A stretch of DNA of 64,000 bases from Zestomonas insulae (GTDB lineage: Bacteria; Pseudomonadota; Gammaproteobacteria; Pseudomonadales; Pseudomonadaceae), in NCBI RefSeq assembly GCF_016901015.1, contig NZ_JAFEUP010000002.1, positions 372,001 to 436,000 of the forward strand, given 5' to 3'. Of the stretch, positions 24,671 through 34,399 are shown piece by piece; within the stretch, counting starts at the first letter, position 1; every line of letters starts with the position of its first letter. The translations under genes and the position numbers were made by a program. The notes under the pieces are model-generated. The model saw only the letters and a list, made by a program, of their open reading frames with translations. It made no database searches and was not told where the DNA came from.

Positions 24671-25174
24671 TCAGGCGCCGAGGAAGTCGCGCTTGCCCAG
24701 CTCCACACCGTTGTGGCGGAGGATGTTGTAGGTGGTGGTGAGGTGGAAGTACAGGTTTGGCACGGCGAAGCCGAACAGGAAGTCCTGGCCGTTGAAGGTC
24801 ACTTCGCGGTCGCGCAGCTTGAGCGTTACGCTGCGGGTTTCCGCGCCTTCGAACTGGGCGGCGTCGAGGCCGTCGATGAACGCCAGGGTCTTGGCGATGC
24901 GCTCCTGCAACTCGGCGAAGCTGGTCTCCACATCGGGGTAGCTCGGCACGTCAACGCCGGCCAGGCGCGCGGCGCCGCCCTTGGCGGCGTCCGAGGCGAT
25001 CTGTACCTGGCGCACCAGCGGGAACATGTCCGGCGCCAGGCGCGCGTTGAGGAACACGCTCGGGTCGATCTGCTTGGCCTCGGCGTGGGCGGCGCCCTTG
25101 GCGAGGATCGCGGCGAGGCTGGTCAGGGTACGGCGGAAGGTCGGGATGGAGGCTTGGTACATCGACAGGGACAT
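24671..25174 (-). CDS. DUF1993 domain-containing protein
   Basis: A 167-residue all-helical protein starting MSLSMYQASIPTFRRTL, the typical opening of DUF1993, with a DinB-like four-helix fold expected. The conserved C-terminal region contains FLFGFAVPNLYFHLTTTYNILRHNG. ATG 25174 follows GGAG. It lacks a signal peptide. The function is unknown in the family. It lies inside the organosulfur region but is separated by REP elements from the binding protein upstream, so it may be independently transcribed. Confidence 0.85.
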   Translation of the reverse strand: MSLSMYQASIPTFRRTLTSLAAILAKGAAHAEAKQIDPSVFLNARLAPDMFPLVRQVQIASDAAKGGAARLAGVDVPSYPDVETSFAELQERIAKTLAFIDGLDAAQFEGAETRSVTLKLRDREVTFNGQDFLFGFAVPNLYFHLTTTYNILRHNGVELGKRDFLGA

Positions 25175-25278
25175 GGTGCAGGCTCCGGCGGGTGAAGGGC
25201 GCACCGGCAGGTGGGCGCCCCGATGGAGCTGCATGCTAGATCAGCCGGCGCGGCGCGGCGAGTCCCTTCGCATTACCG

Positions 25279-25345
25279 GTAGGAGCGGCCTGTGACCGCG
25301 AGAACTGGCGCGAGGAAATCGTTCGCGGCCATGGGCCGCTCCTAC
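25279..25345. repeat. REP-type palindrome
   Basis: GTAGGAGCGGCC at the left pairs with GGCCGCTCCTAC at the right, with a partly complementary middle. Confidence 0.75.
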
Positions 25346-25370
25346 AAGGAGGCGCGCACGGGACGGAACG

Positions 25371-25448
25371 GTAGGAGCGGATTTATCCGCGATAGCAGGC
25401 GGCGCGGAGCCGCGAGGTAGCGCGGATCGCGAATGAATTCGCTCCTAC
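25371..25448. repeat. REP-type palindrome
   Basis: GTAGGAGCGGATTTATCCGC pairs with GCGAATGAATTCGCTCCTAC. Tandem with the previous element and the next one, so 25235-25606 is essentially a cluster of intergenic repeats without a gene. Confidence 0.8.
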
Positions 25449-25471
25449 GAGTCCTGTGCTGGGGGGCGGTT

Positions 25472-25544
25472 CGTAGGATGGGTTGAGCGAAGTGATACCC
25501 ATCGCGCGGAGTGATAGGTATCGCCGGGCTCAACCCATCCTACG
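25472..25544. repeat. Intergenic inverted repeat family, copy 2
   Basis: Left arm CGTAGGATGGGTTGAGCG and right arm CAACCCATCCTACG as in the perfect element at 10512-10585, but with several mismatches in the inner part of the arms. Confidence 0.8.
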
Positions 25545-25606
25545 GAGCCGTGCAACCGATGCACGGTCCGTAGGCGCGGCCCATGGCCGCGACAACGTCG
25601 CTGCGC

Positions 25607-26683
25607 TTACTGCTGCGCCAAGTCGTGCGGCACGTCTTTCCAGTAGTCCTGCAGTTGCAGGTCCTTCAAGCCCTGCTCGACGAACTTCGGTTCGAGCAGC
25701 GCGTTGACGTCGACCTCGCCGCGAATCAGCTTGGCCTTCTGGCTGTAGGCGATGCCGTCGGCGTAGTGCTGCTTGAGCGCCTGGTCGTAGAGCGGGGTGA
25801 AATGGTTGCTCCACGACTCACCTTCGACTTCGCGCTGCAACACGCTGAGCGGCTGGCCGGACTTCGACAGGTAGCCCTGGTAGGTGTCCTTGTTGGCGTC
25901 CTGGGCGGTCCAGTAGGCGGCCTTCAGGTAGGCGGTGACCACCAGTTGGGTCAGCTCCGGCTGCGCGGCGACGAACTCGCTGGCGCCCCACAGTTCGGCG
26001 CGCATCTTCCAGTCGCGCGGCGCCTGCTTGCTCGACCAGATGATCTTGCCGACCTGCTTGTCTTCCAGCAGGAAGGCGTCGCTCAAGGTGAAGAACGCAT
26101 CCACTCGCCCGGCGCTTAGCGCCGCGCCGCCGGCCTGCGGGTTGAGGTTGAAGATGCGGAAATCGTTGAAGCCGAGGTGGTTGGATTCGAGCAACTTGGC
26201 GAACGACAGTTCCCACGGCCGGCCGCGGTGCAGGGCGATGCGCTTGCCCTTGAGGTCGGCGATCGACTTGGCGGTGGAGTTCGCCGGCACCACCAGGTAG
26301 ACGTTGTTGCCGCTGCCGCCCGGGGCGATCAGCTTGGTCGACACCCCGGAGGCGTTGGCGATGATCGACGGCAAGTCGCCGTAGAAAGCGAAGTCGATGC
26401 GCTGGTTGGCGAACTCTTCATTGACGAAGGTGCCGACCGAAGCGGTGGCCGCCGGCACCCATTCCAGTTTGACGTTGCGCTTGGCCAGTTCCTGCTGCAG
26501 CCATTGATCGCGGTCCATCACGTAGGCCGGGCCGTTGAAGGTGATCTGCCCGGCGTTGGCGTAGGCCACGGTGGCGATGCGCAGGGTCTGCGGCGCCTCG
26601 GCGGCGATCGCCTGGGCGGCCAGCAGAGCCGCCGGCAGCAGGGCCAGGCGGCGCAACAGGCGGGTGAGGGGAGAAGCGTGCAT
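25607..26683 (-). CDS. ABC transporter substrate-binding protein, aliphatic sulfonate/taurine type
   Basis: A 358-residue protein with a Sec signal peptide (basic TRLLRRLA, then ALLPAALLAAQAIAAEA). The body has the SsuA/TauA-like layout: LRIATVAYANAGQ, FVNEEFANQRIDFAFYGDLPS, IADLKGKRIALHRGRP and AGRVDAFFTLSDAFLLED. ATG 26683 follows GAGGTAAT. Unlike the DszB-like protein it has an exported N-terminus and no Cys at the corresponding position, so it is a genuine periplasmic binder. It lies 50 bases downstream of receptor 2 on the same strand. No permease or ATPase gene is in the window, so it must use a transporter encoded elsewhere. Confidence 0.85.
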   Translation of the reverse strand: MHASPLTRLLRRLALLPAALLAAQAIAAEAPQTLRIATVAYANAGQITFNGPAYVMDRDQWLQQELAKRNVKLEWVPAATASVGTFVNEEFANQRIDFAFYGDLPSIIANASGVSTKLIAPGGSGNNVYLVVPANSTAKSIADLKGKRIALHRGRPWELSFAKLLESNHLGFNDFRIFNLNPQAGGAALSAGRVDAFFTLSDAFLLEDKQVGKIIWSSKQAPRDWKMRAELWGASEFVAAQPELTQLVVTAYLKAAYWTAQDANKDTYQGYLSKSGQPLSVLQREVEGESWSNHFTPLYDQALKQHYADGIAYSQKAKLIRGEVDVNALLEPKFVEQGLKDLQLQDYWKDVPHDLAQQ

Positions 26684-26733
26684 GGCGATTACCTCGCTGG
26701 GAGGCCCGCGGCGCGAAGGCCGCGGGCAGTCGA

Positions 26734-28983
26734 TCAAAAGTCGGTGGTAACGGACAGGCCAACGGTGCGCGGATCGCCGAACATCACCGCGGCGGTCTGG
26801 AAGCCGCCCGGCAGGGTGTGGTTGCGGTATTCCTTGTCGGTCAGGTTGTTCACGTAGGCGGTGACGCGGGTGGTCTCGCCGGGCAGCTCGTAGGTCACCC
26901 GTGCGTTGCCCAGGGTGTAGCCGCCGCTACGCATGTTTTGGCTCTGGTCGTTGGAGAAGAAGTACTGGCGGCTGCGGGTGTTCCAGTCGGTGCCGAGGAT
27001 GATCGCACCGCCGACATTCAGCGGGATGCGGTAGTCGGCGCCGATCACCGCCGAGACGTTCGGTGCGCGGACGAACTTGTTGCCGGAGAAGTCGTCGTTG
27101 CCCGAGGTGTAGTCGGTGAACTCGGTGTGCAGCAGGCCGAGGGCGAAGTTCAGGTGCAGGTTTTCCACCGGGATGGCTTCCAGCTCGAACTCGGCACCGT
27201 AGGCCTCGCCCTCGGCGCCGTTGGCCAGGCGCGAGACGGTCTGGTTGTTCACCGCGGTCACGATGTTGAGCTGGATGTCCTCGTAGTCGTAGTAGAACAG
27301 CGCGGCGTTGGCGTTGAGGCGGCCGTCGAACCATTCCGACTTGAAGCCCAGCTCGTAGGAGGTCAGGTATTCCGGGTCCACCGTGGCGACGGTGGCCTGG
27401 CTAACTGCGCCGGTGTTGTAAGCGCCGGAACGGAAGCCGTAGGCGTAGCGGAAGTACACCCGGGCGTTGTCGGAGAGGCGGTACTCGGGGGTCAGGTCGT
27501 AGGTGTAGTCGCTCCAGGTGTTGCTCTCGTCCTGGGTGGCGTTGACCACCAGCGGGGTGCTGACGGTGCCGAGCTTCCACCAGTCGGCGCCATTGAAGTT
27601 GGCCTGGCCCTGGTTCTGCCGGCGGACGAAGTCGATGTCCTTGGTTTCGCGGGTCCAGCGCAGGCCGGCGGTGACGTTGAAGTCGTCGGTGAAGCTGTAG
27701 GTGGTGCTGCCGAACAGTGCGTAGCTCTCGGTGCCCTGGTTGTAGGTGGTGTTGTTGTACGAGCGCGGGATGTAGGGGTTGGTCAGCGCGGCGTTGGCGC
27801 TTTCCGAGTCCAGGTCCTCGTTGAAGTAGTGGAAGCCGAGCACCCAGTTCAGGCGGTCCTCGCGCGGCGAGGTCAGGCGGAATTCCTGCGACCACTGCTT
27901 GGCGTCGACGTCGCCGTAGCCGCGCTGCAGTTCCAGCGGGGTGTTGTCGCTGTCGCTCCAGCTCTCGCGCTGGAAGTGCTCGAAGGCGGTGATCGAGGTC
28001 AGTTCCAGGCTGCCCAGCTGCCAGACCAGGTTGAGGTTGCTGCCGGCCTGGTCGATGTCGGTTTCGTACTTGGCGTTGTAGTTCACCTTGCCCTTCTCGG
28101 GGTCGATGAAGTAGCCGAACTGGTTGGTGCCGTTCGGGCGCAGGCCGTAGCTGACCGTGCTGTAGCCGCCGGTGTCGTGGTAGCTGCGGGCGTGCAGGTT
28201 AAGGGTAGCGTCGAGGTCGTCGTTGATTCGCGCGAGGAACTGCAGGCGCGCCGCGTCGTCTTCGATGGTGCCGCTGTCGTTGCCGTCATTCAGGTTGTCG
28301 CTGTAGCCGTCGCGGCCCTGGTGGCGGACCGCCACGCGCGCGGCGAGGCGCTCGTCGACCAGGGTGTCGCCGACCGCGCCTTCCAGCACGCGGTCGTTGT
28401 AGTCGCCGATGCCGGCCTTGAAGTAGCCGGACTGCTCGAAGGTCGGTTTGCGCGAAATGAAGTTGATCGCCCCGGCCGTGGTGTTCTTGCCCCACAGCGT
28501 GCCTTGCGGGCCGCGCAGCACTTCGACGCGTTCCTGGTCGAACAGCGGGAAGCCGGTGGCGCTGATGTTGGCGATGTACACGTCGTCGACGTAGATGCCC
28601 ACCGGGCTGACGGTGTTGGCGCCCTGGTCACCGGTGCCCAGGCCGCGAATCCACCAGCGCGGACGGCCGTGGCCTTCGCTGGTGCCGGCGGAGGCGTTGG
28701 GGATGAAGCGGGTCACTTCGTTGGCCGATTGCAGCGAGGTGTCGCGCACCTTGTCGCCGCTCAGTACGGAGATCGAGGTGGGCACTTCCTGCACGGTCTC
28801 TTCGCGCTTCTGCGCGGTGACGGTGACTTTGGCCAGCGTCGGTGCGCTGCTCGCGGTGGTTTGTTCCTCGGCAGCCTTTGCCGGCGTCGTCGCGTCGGCG
28901 GCGTGGCCTGCCGTCAGGTAGACCCCGGCGAGGCCCCCCAAGGCCCAGGCGATGGCAGTGGAAAGAGTGCTGCGTTTGAACAT
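26734..28983 (-). CDS. TonB-dependent outer-membrane receptor 2
   Basis: A 749-residue receptor: signal peptide ~1-28 ending AGHAAD, TonB box region KVTVTAQKREETVQEVP, plug motifs WWIRGLGTGDQGANTV, YVDDVYIANIS and LFDQERVEVLRGPQGTLWGKNT, and a barrel ending GLSVTTDF. The plug resembles receptor 1 closely (both have RGxGTxD and LRGPQGTLWGKN), so they are paralogues. ATG 28983 has GGGGGC upstream. With the downstream sulfonate-type binding protein it forms an outer-membrane/periplasm uptake pair, divergent from the sigma-54 activator. Confidence 0.9.
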   Translation of the reverse strand: MFKRSTLSTAIAWALGGLAGVYLTAGHAADATTPAKAAEEQTTASSAPTLAKVTVTAQKREETVQEVPTSISVLSGDKVRDTSLQSANEVTRFIPNASAGTSEGHGRPRWWIRGLGTGDQGANTVSPVGIYVDDVYIANISATGFPLFDQERVEVLRGPQGTLWGKNTTAGAINFISRKPTFEQSGYFKAGIGDYNDRVLEGAVGDTLVDERLAARVAVRHQGRDGYSDNLNDGNDSGTIEDDAARLQFLARINDDLDATLNLHARSYHDTGGYSTVSYGLRPNGTNQFGYFIDPEKGKVNYNAKYETDIDQAGSNLNLVWQLGSLELTSITAFEHFQRESWSDSDNTPLELQRGYGDVDAKQWSQEFRLTSPREDRLNWVLGFHYFNEDLDSESANAALTNPYIPRSYNNTTYNQGTESYALFGSTTYSFTDDFNVTAGLRWTRETKDIDFVRRQNQGQANFNGADWWKLGTVSTPLVVNATQDESNTWSDYTYDLTPEYRLSDNARVYFRYAYGFRSGAYNTGAVSQATVATVDPEYLTSYELGFKSEWFDGRLNANAALFYYDYEDIQLNIVTAVNNQTVSRLANGAEGEAYGAEFELEAIPVENLHLNFALGLLHTEFTDYTSGNDDFSGNKFVRAPNVSAVIGADYRIPLNVGGAIILGTDWNTRSRQYFFSNDQSQNMRSGGYTLGNARVTYELPGETTRVTAYVNNLTDKEYRNHTLPGGFQTAAVMFGDPRTVGLSVTTDF

Positions 28984-29121
28984 GTTGCCCCCAGTTGCTT
29001 AGCTCGGTCAGGACGTCGCAGTTCAGTGCGGCGTCGTGCAATGTCGTGTTGGCGGTGCCTGCGTCCTGGTTGTGGCGCAGGGCATCCGGCGCGGCTGCTG
29101 AAAGCTGCGCACTGGGGCTAT

Positions 29122-29138
29122 CGCAACAACCGTACCGA
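29122..29138 (-). promoter_or_regulatory. Possible sigma-54 promoter of receptor 2
   Basis: Minus-strand TCGGTACGGTTGTTGCG has GG-N10-GC spacing and its last nine bases equal those of the 21968 promoter, but TGGCA is degraded to CGGTA. It would give a leader of about 125 bases before ATG 28983. Confidence 0.5.
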
Positions 29139-29228
29139 GTTGCTGATGGGCTGTTTGTTTTGTTTTATCTGTTTGATATTTAACGATTTTATTTTGTTAG
29201 ATGGGTGCCGCTAGGCCGCGCGGGGCTA

Positions 29229-29243
29229 CTGCTCAATCAGCAA
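29229..29243. promoter_or_regulatory. Candidate enhancer site for the sigma-54 activator
   Basis: CTGCTCAATCAGCAA, TGCT-N5-AGCA dyad like that at 21779-21793, about 90 bases upstream of the possible receptor 2 promoter. Inferred role. Confidence 0.4.
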
Positions 29244-29257
29244 CCGGTGCTGCTCGA

Positions 29258-29275
29258 CTGCTGCCAGGGCAGCAG
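29258..29275. promoter_or_regulatory. 18-bp palindrome in the activator/receptor 2 intergenic region
   Basis: CTGCTGCCAGGGCAGCAG has eight complementary base pairs around a 2-base centre. It could be a second enhancer half or a separate operator; it shares the CTGCTG/CAGCAG ends with 21779-21793. Confidence 0.35.
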
Positions 29276-29291
29276 CCTTTCCGCAAAATCT

Positions 29292-29314
29292 GGTTATCTC
29301 CTATAGGAATAACC
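29292..29314. promoter_or_regulatory. LysR-type T-N11-A dyad before the sigma-54 activator gene
   Basis: GGTTAT at 29292-29297 and ATAACC at 29309-29314, giving TTAT-N11-ATAA, the classic LysR-family site geometry. Because the related sfnR gene is CysB-dependent in P. putida (recalled), CysB is the first candidate. It is 79 bases from ATG 29393, in an AT-rich stretch. Confidence 0.5.
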
Positions 29315-29392
29315 AAATGAATATTGATGATTTTTTATATATAAGAGATTCGTGCACTATCGGCTCATCTGGCCATAAACGGACTCGCCGAC

Positions 29393-30475
<1,083 letters not shown>

Positions 30476-30484
30476 AGGGCGGGG

Positions 30485-31438
30485 TCAGGCCAGGGCTTGG
30501 GCTGGCGCGGCGGGCACCTGGGCGAGGGCGCGTTCCAGCCAGTCGATGAGAAAGGCGCTGACTTCGTCGCGGTTGGTTTCGTTGAGCAGTTCGTGACGGG
30601 CATCGGCGTAGATCTTCAGTTCGACCTGGCGCAGGCCGCCGGCCTGCAGCGCGGCGGCGAGGTCGTTGAGGCGCTTGCCCTGGCTGACCGGGTCGCGCGC
30701 GCCACCGACCACCAGCACCGGCAGGTCGTGGGCGATCTTGCCCAGGTCGGCGCTCGGGGTGATCTGTTGCAGGCCTTCGAGCAGGTCGATCCACAGCTGG
30801 TTGGTGCAACGGAAGCCGCACAGCGGATCGCTCACGTACTTGTCGACTTCGGCCGGGTCGCGGCTCAGCCAGTCGAACGGCGTGCGGTTGGGCTTGAAGG
30901 TCTTGTTGAACGAGCCGAACGAGAGAAATTCCATCAACGCGCTGCGCCCGGTCGGGCCCTGCCGCCAGCGCTCGAAACGCGCGACACCCGCCGCCACCTT
31001 GTACAGGCCGACCGGCTGGTAGTTGGAGCCGGAGAGGATCGCGCCCTGCACCTCGGCGCTGCGCTGCATCAGATAGGCCTGGCCGATGTAGCTACCCATG
31101 CTGTGGCCGACGAGGAAGATCGGCGTGTCCGGATGATGGTGGTGGATGTGCTGGCGCAGGTCGTGCAGATCGTCGACCACCCGCTGCCAGCCGTTGTGTT
31201 CGGCGTAGTGGCCGAGAATGCCGCGCTGCGCGGTCTTGCCGTGGCCGCGTTGGTCGTGGGCGTAGAACGCGAAGCCGGCCTTCACCAGCGCCTCGGCGAA
31301 GCGGGCATAGCGGCCGCTGTGTTCGGCCATGCCGTGCGACAGCATCAGCACTGCGCGCGGCGTGTTGTCGCCGAGCCAACAGTTGACGAACAGGGGAGCG
31401 GCGTCGCTCGAGGTCAGCCAGAAATCATCGTGGCGCAT
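30485..31438 (-). CDS. Alpha/beta hydrolase, lysophospholipase/monoglyceride lipase type
   Basis: A 317-residue serine hydrolase (Hydrolase_4). The oxyanion region is LSHGMAEHSGRY, HDQRGHGKT follows, and the nucleophile elbow GHSMG puts Ser at ~113. ATG 31438 has AAGGAA; the 49 upstream in-frame codons are rejected. It lacks a signal peptide. From memory, the same kind of gene sits beside fadD2-fadD1 in P. aeruginosa, where it is called a probable lysophospholipase, so it likely releases fatty acids that the neighbouring ligases activate. Confidence 0.87.
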   Translation of the reverse strand: MRHDDFWLTSSDAAPLFVNCWLGDNTPRAVLMLSHGMAEHSGRYARFAEALVKAGFAFYAHDQRGHGKTAQRGILGHYAEHNGWQRVVDDLHDLRQHIHHHHPDTPIFLVGHSMGSYIGQAYLMQRSAEVQGAILSGSNYQPVGLYKVAAGVARFERWRQGPTGRSALMEFLSFGSFNKTFKPNRTPFDWLSRDPAEVDKYVSDPLCGFRCTNQLWIDLLEGLQQITPSADLGKIAHDLPVLVVGGARDPVSQGKRLNDLAAALQAGGLRQVELKIYADARHELLNETNRDEVSAFLIDWLERALAQVPAAPAQALA

Positions 31439-31532
31439 GGCGGTTCCTTGTGCCGGGGGTCGGCGCATTGTGCATGGCGCCGTGCGAGTCGAGAAGAGTG
31501 GGAGGCGCCCGCTTCGTCGGGTCGCCGACCGG

Positions 31533-32270
31533 TCAGGGCTGGGCGCTGTTCTTCTGCAGGATGCGCATGTAGTCGCCGCTAGCATGCAGCGCGCGCAGGC
31601 CTTGTTCGAAGATCGCCGCCCAATCCGGCTCGCCGTTCTTCGGTGGGAGGAAGCCGACCAGCAGCGGGATGCGCTCCAGTGCCGGCTCCTGCCAGGCGAC
31701 GCGGCCGCGCAGTTCGGTATGGCGGGCGGTCAGGTAGGCACCGACCACGCGTTCCAGCAGCACCAGGTCGAAGCGCCGCCCGGCCAGCTTGCGCAGGTTG
31801 GTCAGGTCGTCGACCGCCTCTTCCCCGATGAAGCCGTGTTTGAACAGGCTCGGCGGATAGCCGTAGCCACGCACCAGGCCGACCCGGCGGCCTTTCAAGT
31901 TGTCGAGCGTGGTGAAACTTACCGGCTGACCGCTGCGCGAGAAGAAGCCCAGTTCGCTGTAGAACAGCGGTCGCGAGGCGGTCAGGCGTTCCTCGTTGAT
32001 TTCCCGCGGCCATAGCGGCAGGGCGCCTTGATAGCGACCGGTGTGCAGCTCGGCGCGCACCCGCGCCCAGGGCATGAAGTCGATCTGCACCGGGTGGCCC
32101 TGGGTAGCGAAGGCGCGGGTGACCAGTTCGACAATGCTGCCACCGCCGGGCAGGGCCTGAGAGCAGTAGGGTGGGTATTCCAGGGTAGCCAAACGCAGCG
32201 CAGCCGCATGCGCGGTACTCAGCAGCGACAGGATCAACAGTGCCAGCAACAGACTGGGCTTGCGCAACAT
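31533..32270 (-). CDS. Periplasmic substrate-binding protein, amino-acid type (SBP_bac_3)
   Basis: A 245-residue protein with signal peptide (KPSLLLALLILSLLSTAHA). The first strand LRLATLEYPPYCSQ and IVELVTRAF, then FFSRSGQPVSFTTLDNLKGRRVGLVRGYGYPP, are typical of the polar amino-acid binding family. ATG 32270 is preferred to the longer start at 32312. It is a lone binding protein without permease or ATPase, as is common for orphan members in Pseudomonas that may act as sensors. The ligand is unknown. Confidence 0.83.
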   Translation of the reverse strand: MLRKPSLLLALLILSLLSTAHAAALRLATLEYPPYCSQALPGGGSIVELVTRAFATQGHPVQIDFMPWARVRAELHTGRYQGALPLWPREINEERLTASRPLFYSELGFFSRSGQPVSFTTLDNLKGRRVGLVRGYGYPPSLFKHGFIGEEAVDDLTNLRKLAGRRFDLVLLERVVGAYLTARHTELRGRVAWQEPALERIPLLVGFLPPKNGEPDWAAIFEQGLRALHASGDYMRILQKNSAQP

Positions 32271-32451
32271 CGGGGGCTCGCTATGCCAGGGACGTCTTTC
32301 TATATAGCGCAATCACTCCACGGGCGGGGTGAAAGATTCACAAGGTCTATGGACCGGTGCTCAGTATTTGCGCACCCAGGCATTGCTGCTACCTTGCGCT
32401 GAGTCCCGCAAGCGCGGGCCAGACACTTTTTCAGGCAATGGGATAACAACA

Positions 32452-34140
32452 ATGCAACCTGAATTCTGGAACGATAAGCGTGCTCCGGGCGTGGCCAGCG
32501 AGCTGAATCTGACCGCCTACAAATCGGTGGTCGAGGTGTTCGAGCGCTCGTGCAAGAAGTTCGCCGACCGCCCGGCGTTCAGCAACATGGGCGTGACGCT
32601 GACCTACGCCGAACTGGAGCGTCACTCCGCTGCGTTCGCCGCCTACCTGCAGAAGCACACCGATCTCAAGCCCGGCGACCGCATCGCCGTGCAGATGCCC
32701 AACATCCTCCAGTACCCGATTGCCGTGTTCGGCGCCATGCGTGCCGGCCTGGTGGTGGTCAACACCAACCCGCTGTACACCGCGCGGGAGATGCGCCACC
32801 AGTTCACCGACGCCGGCGTGCGCGCGCTGGTCTACGTCAATATGTTCGGCCATCTGGTGCAGGAAGTGCTGCCGGATACCGAGATCGAATACCTCATCGA
32901 AGCGCGCATGGGTGACCTGCAGCCTGGCCTCAAGGGCCCGCTGATCAATGCCGCGGTCAAGCATGTGAAGAAGATGGTGCGGCCTTACCACCTGCCGCAG
33001 GCCGTGTCGTTCAAGGCCGCGCTCAAGCAGGGTCGTGGCCATGCGCTGAAGCCGGTGAAGGTCGGCCTCGAAGACATCGCCGTGCTGCAGTACACCGGCG
33101 GCACCACCGGCGTGGCCAAGGGCGCGATGCTCACCCACGGCAACCTGGTGGCCAACATGCTGCAAGTCGAGGCCTGCCTGCAGCAGGTCGACGACGACGG
33201 CAAGCCGCTGATGAACGCCGGTCGCGAGATCATCATCGCGCCGCTGCCGCTGTACCACATCTATGCCTTCACCATGAACTGCATGTGCATGATGGTGAAC
33301 GGCAACCTCAACGTGCTGATCACCAACCCGCGCGACATTCCCGGCTTCATCAACGAGCTGAAGAAGTGGCGCTTCACCTCGATCCTCGGCCTGAACACCC
33401 TGTTCGTCGCGCTGATGGAGCACCCGGAATTCAAGACCCTGGATTTCTCCAGCCTCAAGCTGACCAACTCCGGCGGCACCGCGCTGGTGAAAGCAGTGGC
33501 CGAGCGCTGGGAAGGGGTGACCGGGTGCAGCGTCGGCGAAGGCTACGGCCTCACCGAAACCTCGCCGGTGGCCAGCAGCAACCCGCGCGGCGCGCTGGGG
33601 CGCATGGGCACCGTCGGGCTGCCGGTGCCGGGCACCGCGTTCAAGGTCATCGATGACGCCGGCAACGAGCTGCCGCTCGGTGAGCGTGGCGAGCTGTGCA
33701 TCAAGGGCCCGCAGGTGATGAAGGGCTACTGGCAGCGTCCGGAAGCCACCGCCGAGGTGCTGGATGCCGATGGCTGGCTGAAGACCGGCGACATCGCGGT
33801 GATCGATACCGACGGCTACGTGAGCATCGTCGACCGCAAGAAGGACCTGATCATCGTCTCCGGTTTCAACGTCTACCCGAACGAGATCGAAGACGTGGTC
33901 ATGGCTCATCCGAAGGTCGCCAGCTGTGCCGCCATCGGCGTGCCGGACGAGCGTTCGGGCGAGGCGGTCAAGCTGTTCGTGGTGCCGCGCGAGCACGGCC
34001 TGACCGTCGACGAGCTGAAGCACTACTGCAAAGAAAACTTCACCGGTTACAAGGTGCCCAAGCAGATCGTCCTCAAGGAAGCGCTGCCGATGTCGCCGGT
34101 GGGCAAGATCCTGCGCCGCGAACTGCGCGATATCGCCTGA
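32452..34140 (+). CDS. fadD2: Long-chain fatty acid-CoA ligase FadD2
   Basis: A 562-residue acyl-CoA ligase of the FadD group. The AMP motif YTGGTTGVAKGAMLTH is at about residue 214, then GEGYGLTETSP, the FACS signature GWLKTGDIAVIDTDGYVSIVDRKKD and the C-terminal Lys in SPVGKILRRELRDI. The start ATG 32452 (MQPEFWNDKR) is the conserved FadD2 opening; the longer frame is rejected. It is followed 259 bases later by its paralogue fadD1, the tandem order known from P. aeruginosa. A terminator between them indicates separate promoters. Confidence 0.93.
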   Translation: MQPEFWNDKRAPGVASELNLTAYKSVVEVFERSCKKFADRPAFSNMGVTLTYAELERHSAAFAAYLQKHTDLKPGDRIAVQMPNILQYPIAVFGAMRAGLVVVNTNPLYTAREMRHQFTDAGVRALVYVNMFGHLVQEVLPDTEIEYLIEARMGDLQPGLKGPLINAAVKHVKKMVRPYHLPQAVSFKAALKQGRGHALKPVKVGLEDIAVLQYTGGTTGVAKGAMLTHGNLVANMLQVEACLQQVDDDGKPLMNAGREIIIAPLPLYHIYAFTMNCMCMMVNGNLNVLITNPRDIPGFINELKKWRFTSILGLNTLFVALMEHPEFKTLDFSSLKLTNSGGTALVKAVAERWEGVTGCSVGEGYGLTETSPVASSNPRGALGRMGTVGLPVPGTAFKVIDDAGNELPLGERGELCIKGPQVMKGYWQRPEATAEVLDADGWLKTGDIAVIDTDGYVSIVDRKKDLIIVSGFNVYPNEIEDVVMAHPKVASCAAIGVPDERSGEAVKLFVVPREHGLTVDELKHYCKENFTGYKVPKQIVLKEALPMSPVGKILRRELRDIA

Positions 34141-34213
34141 AGACGCGGGGCTGTGCTCCCGCAGTGCACTACGCAATCCTGTCGGACAATCCGGCAGGTT
34201 TGCTCCAAAAATG

Positions 34214-34243
34214 ACCGAAAGCCCAGCTTTCGGTCTTTTTTTT
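34214..34243 (+). terminator. Rho-independent terminator after fadD2
   Basis: ACCGAAAG/CTTTCGGT stem with 5-base loop, one C, then eight T residues. Confidence 0.92.
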
Positions 34244-34399
34244 GACCGTGCCAGCGCTGCTTGGTGCTATTCGCTCCTAGGCAAAGCTGCTACTCTCGGC
34301 GCGCTTTTTTCCCGTCTCAACGGCCGGAAATCGCCACTATCACAAGAACGAATCGCCAACGTGCGGTAAGAAATAGCTGTCGCTTAGGAGTGGGCTTCC

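Noticed and set aside
26818..29214. 798-codon open frame on the + strand opposite TonB receptor 2
   Set aside because: The product is a Val/Gly/Ala-rich shadow without motifs; the minus strand holds a complete receptor with signal peptide, plug and C-terminal Phe.
29251..29267. Sigma-54-like sequence on the minus strand
   Set aside because: TGGCA and GG-N10-GC spacing are present but TTGC is GAGC; the candidate at 29122-29138 keeps TTGC and is closer to the receptor gene.
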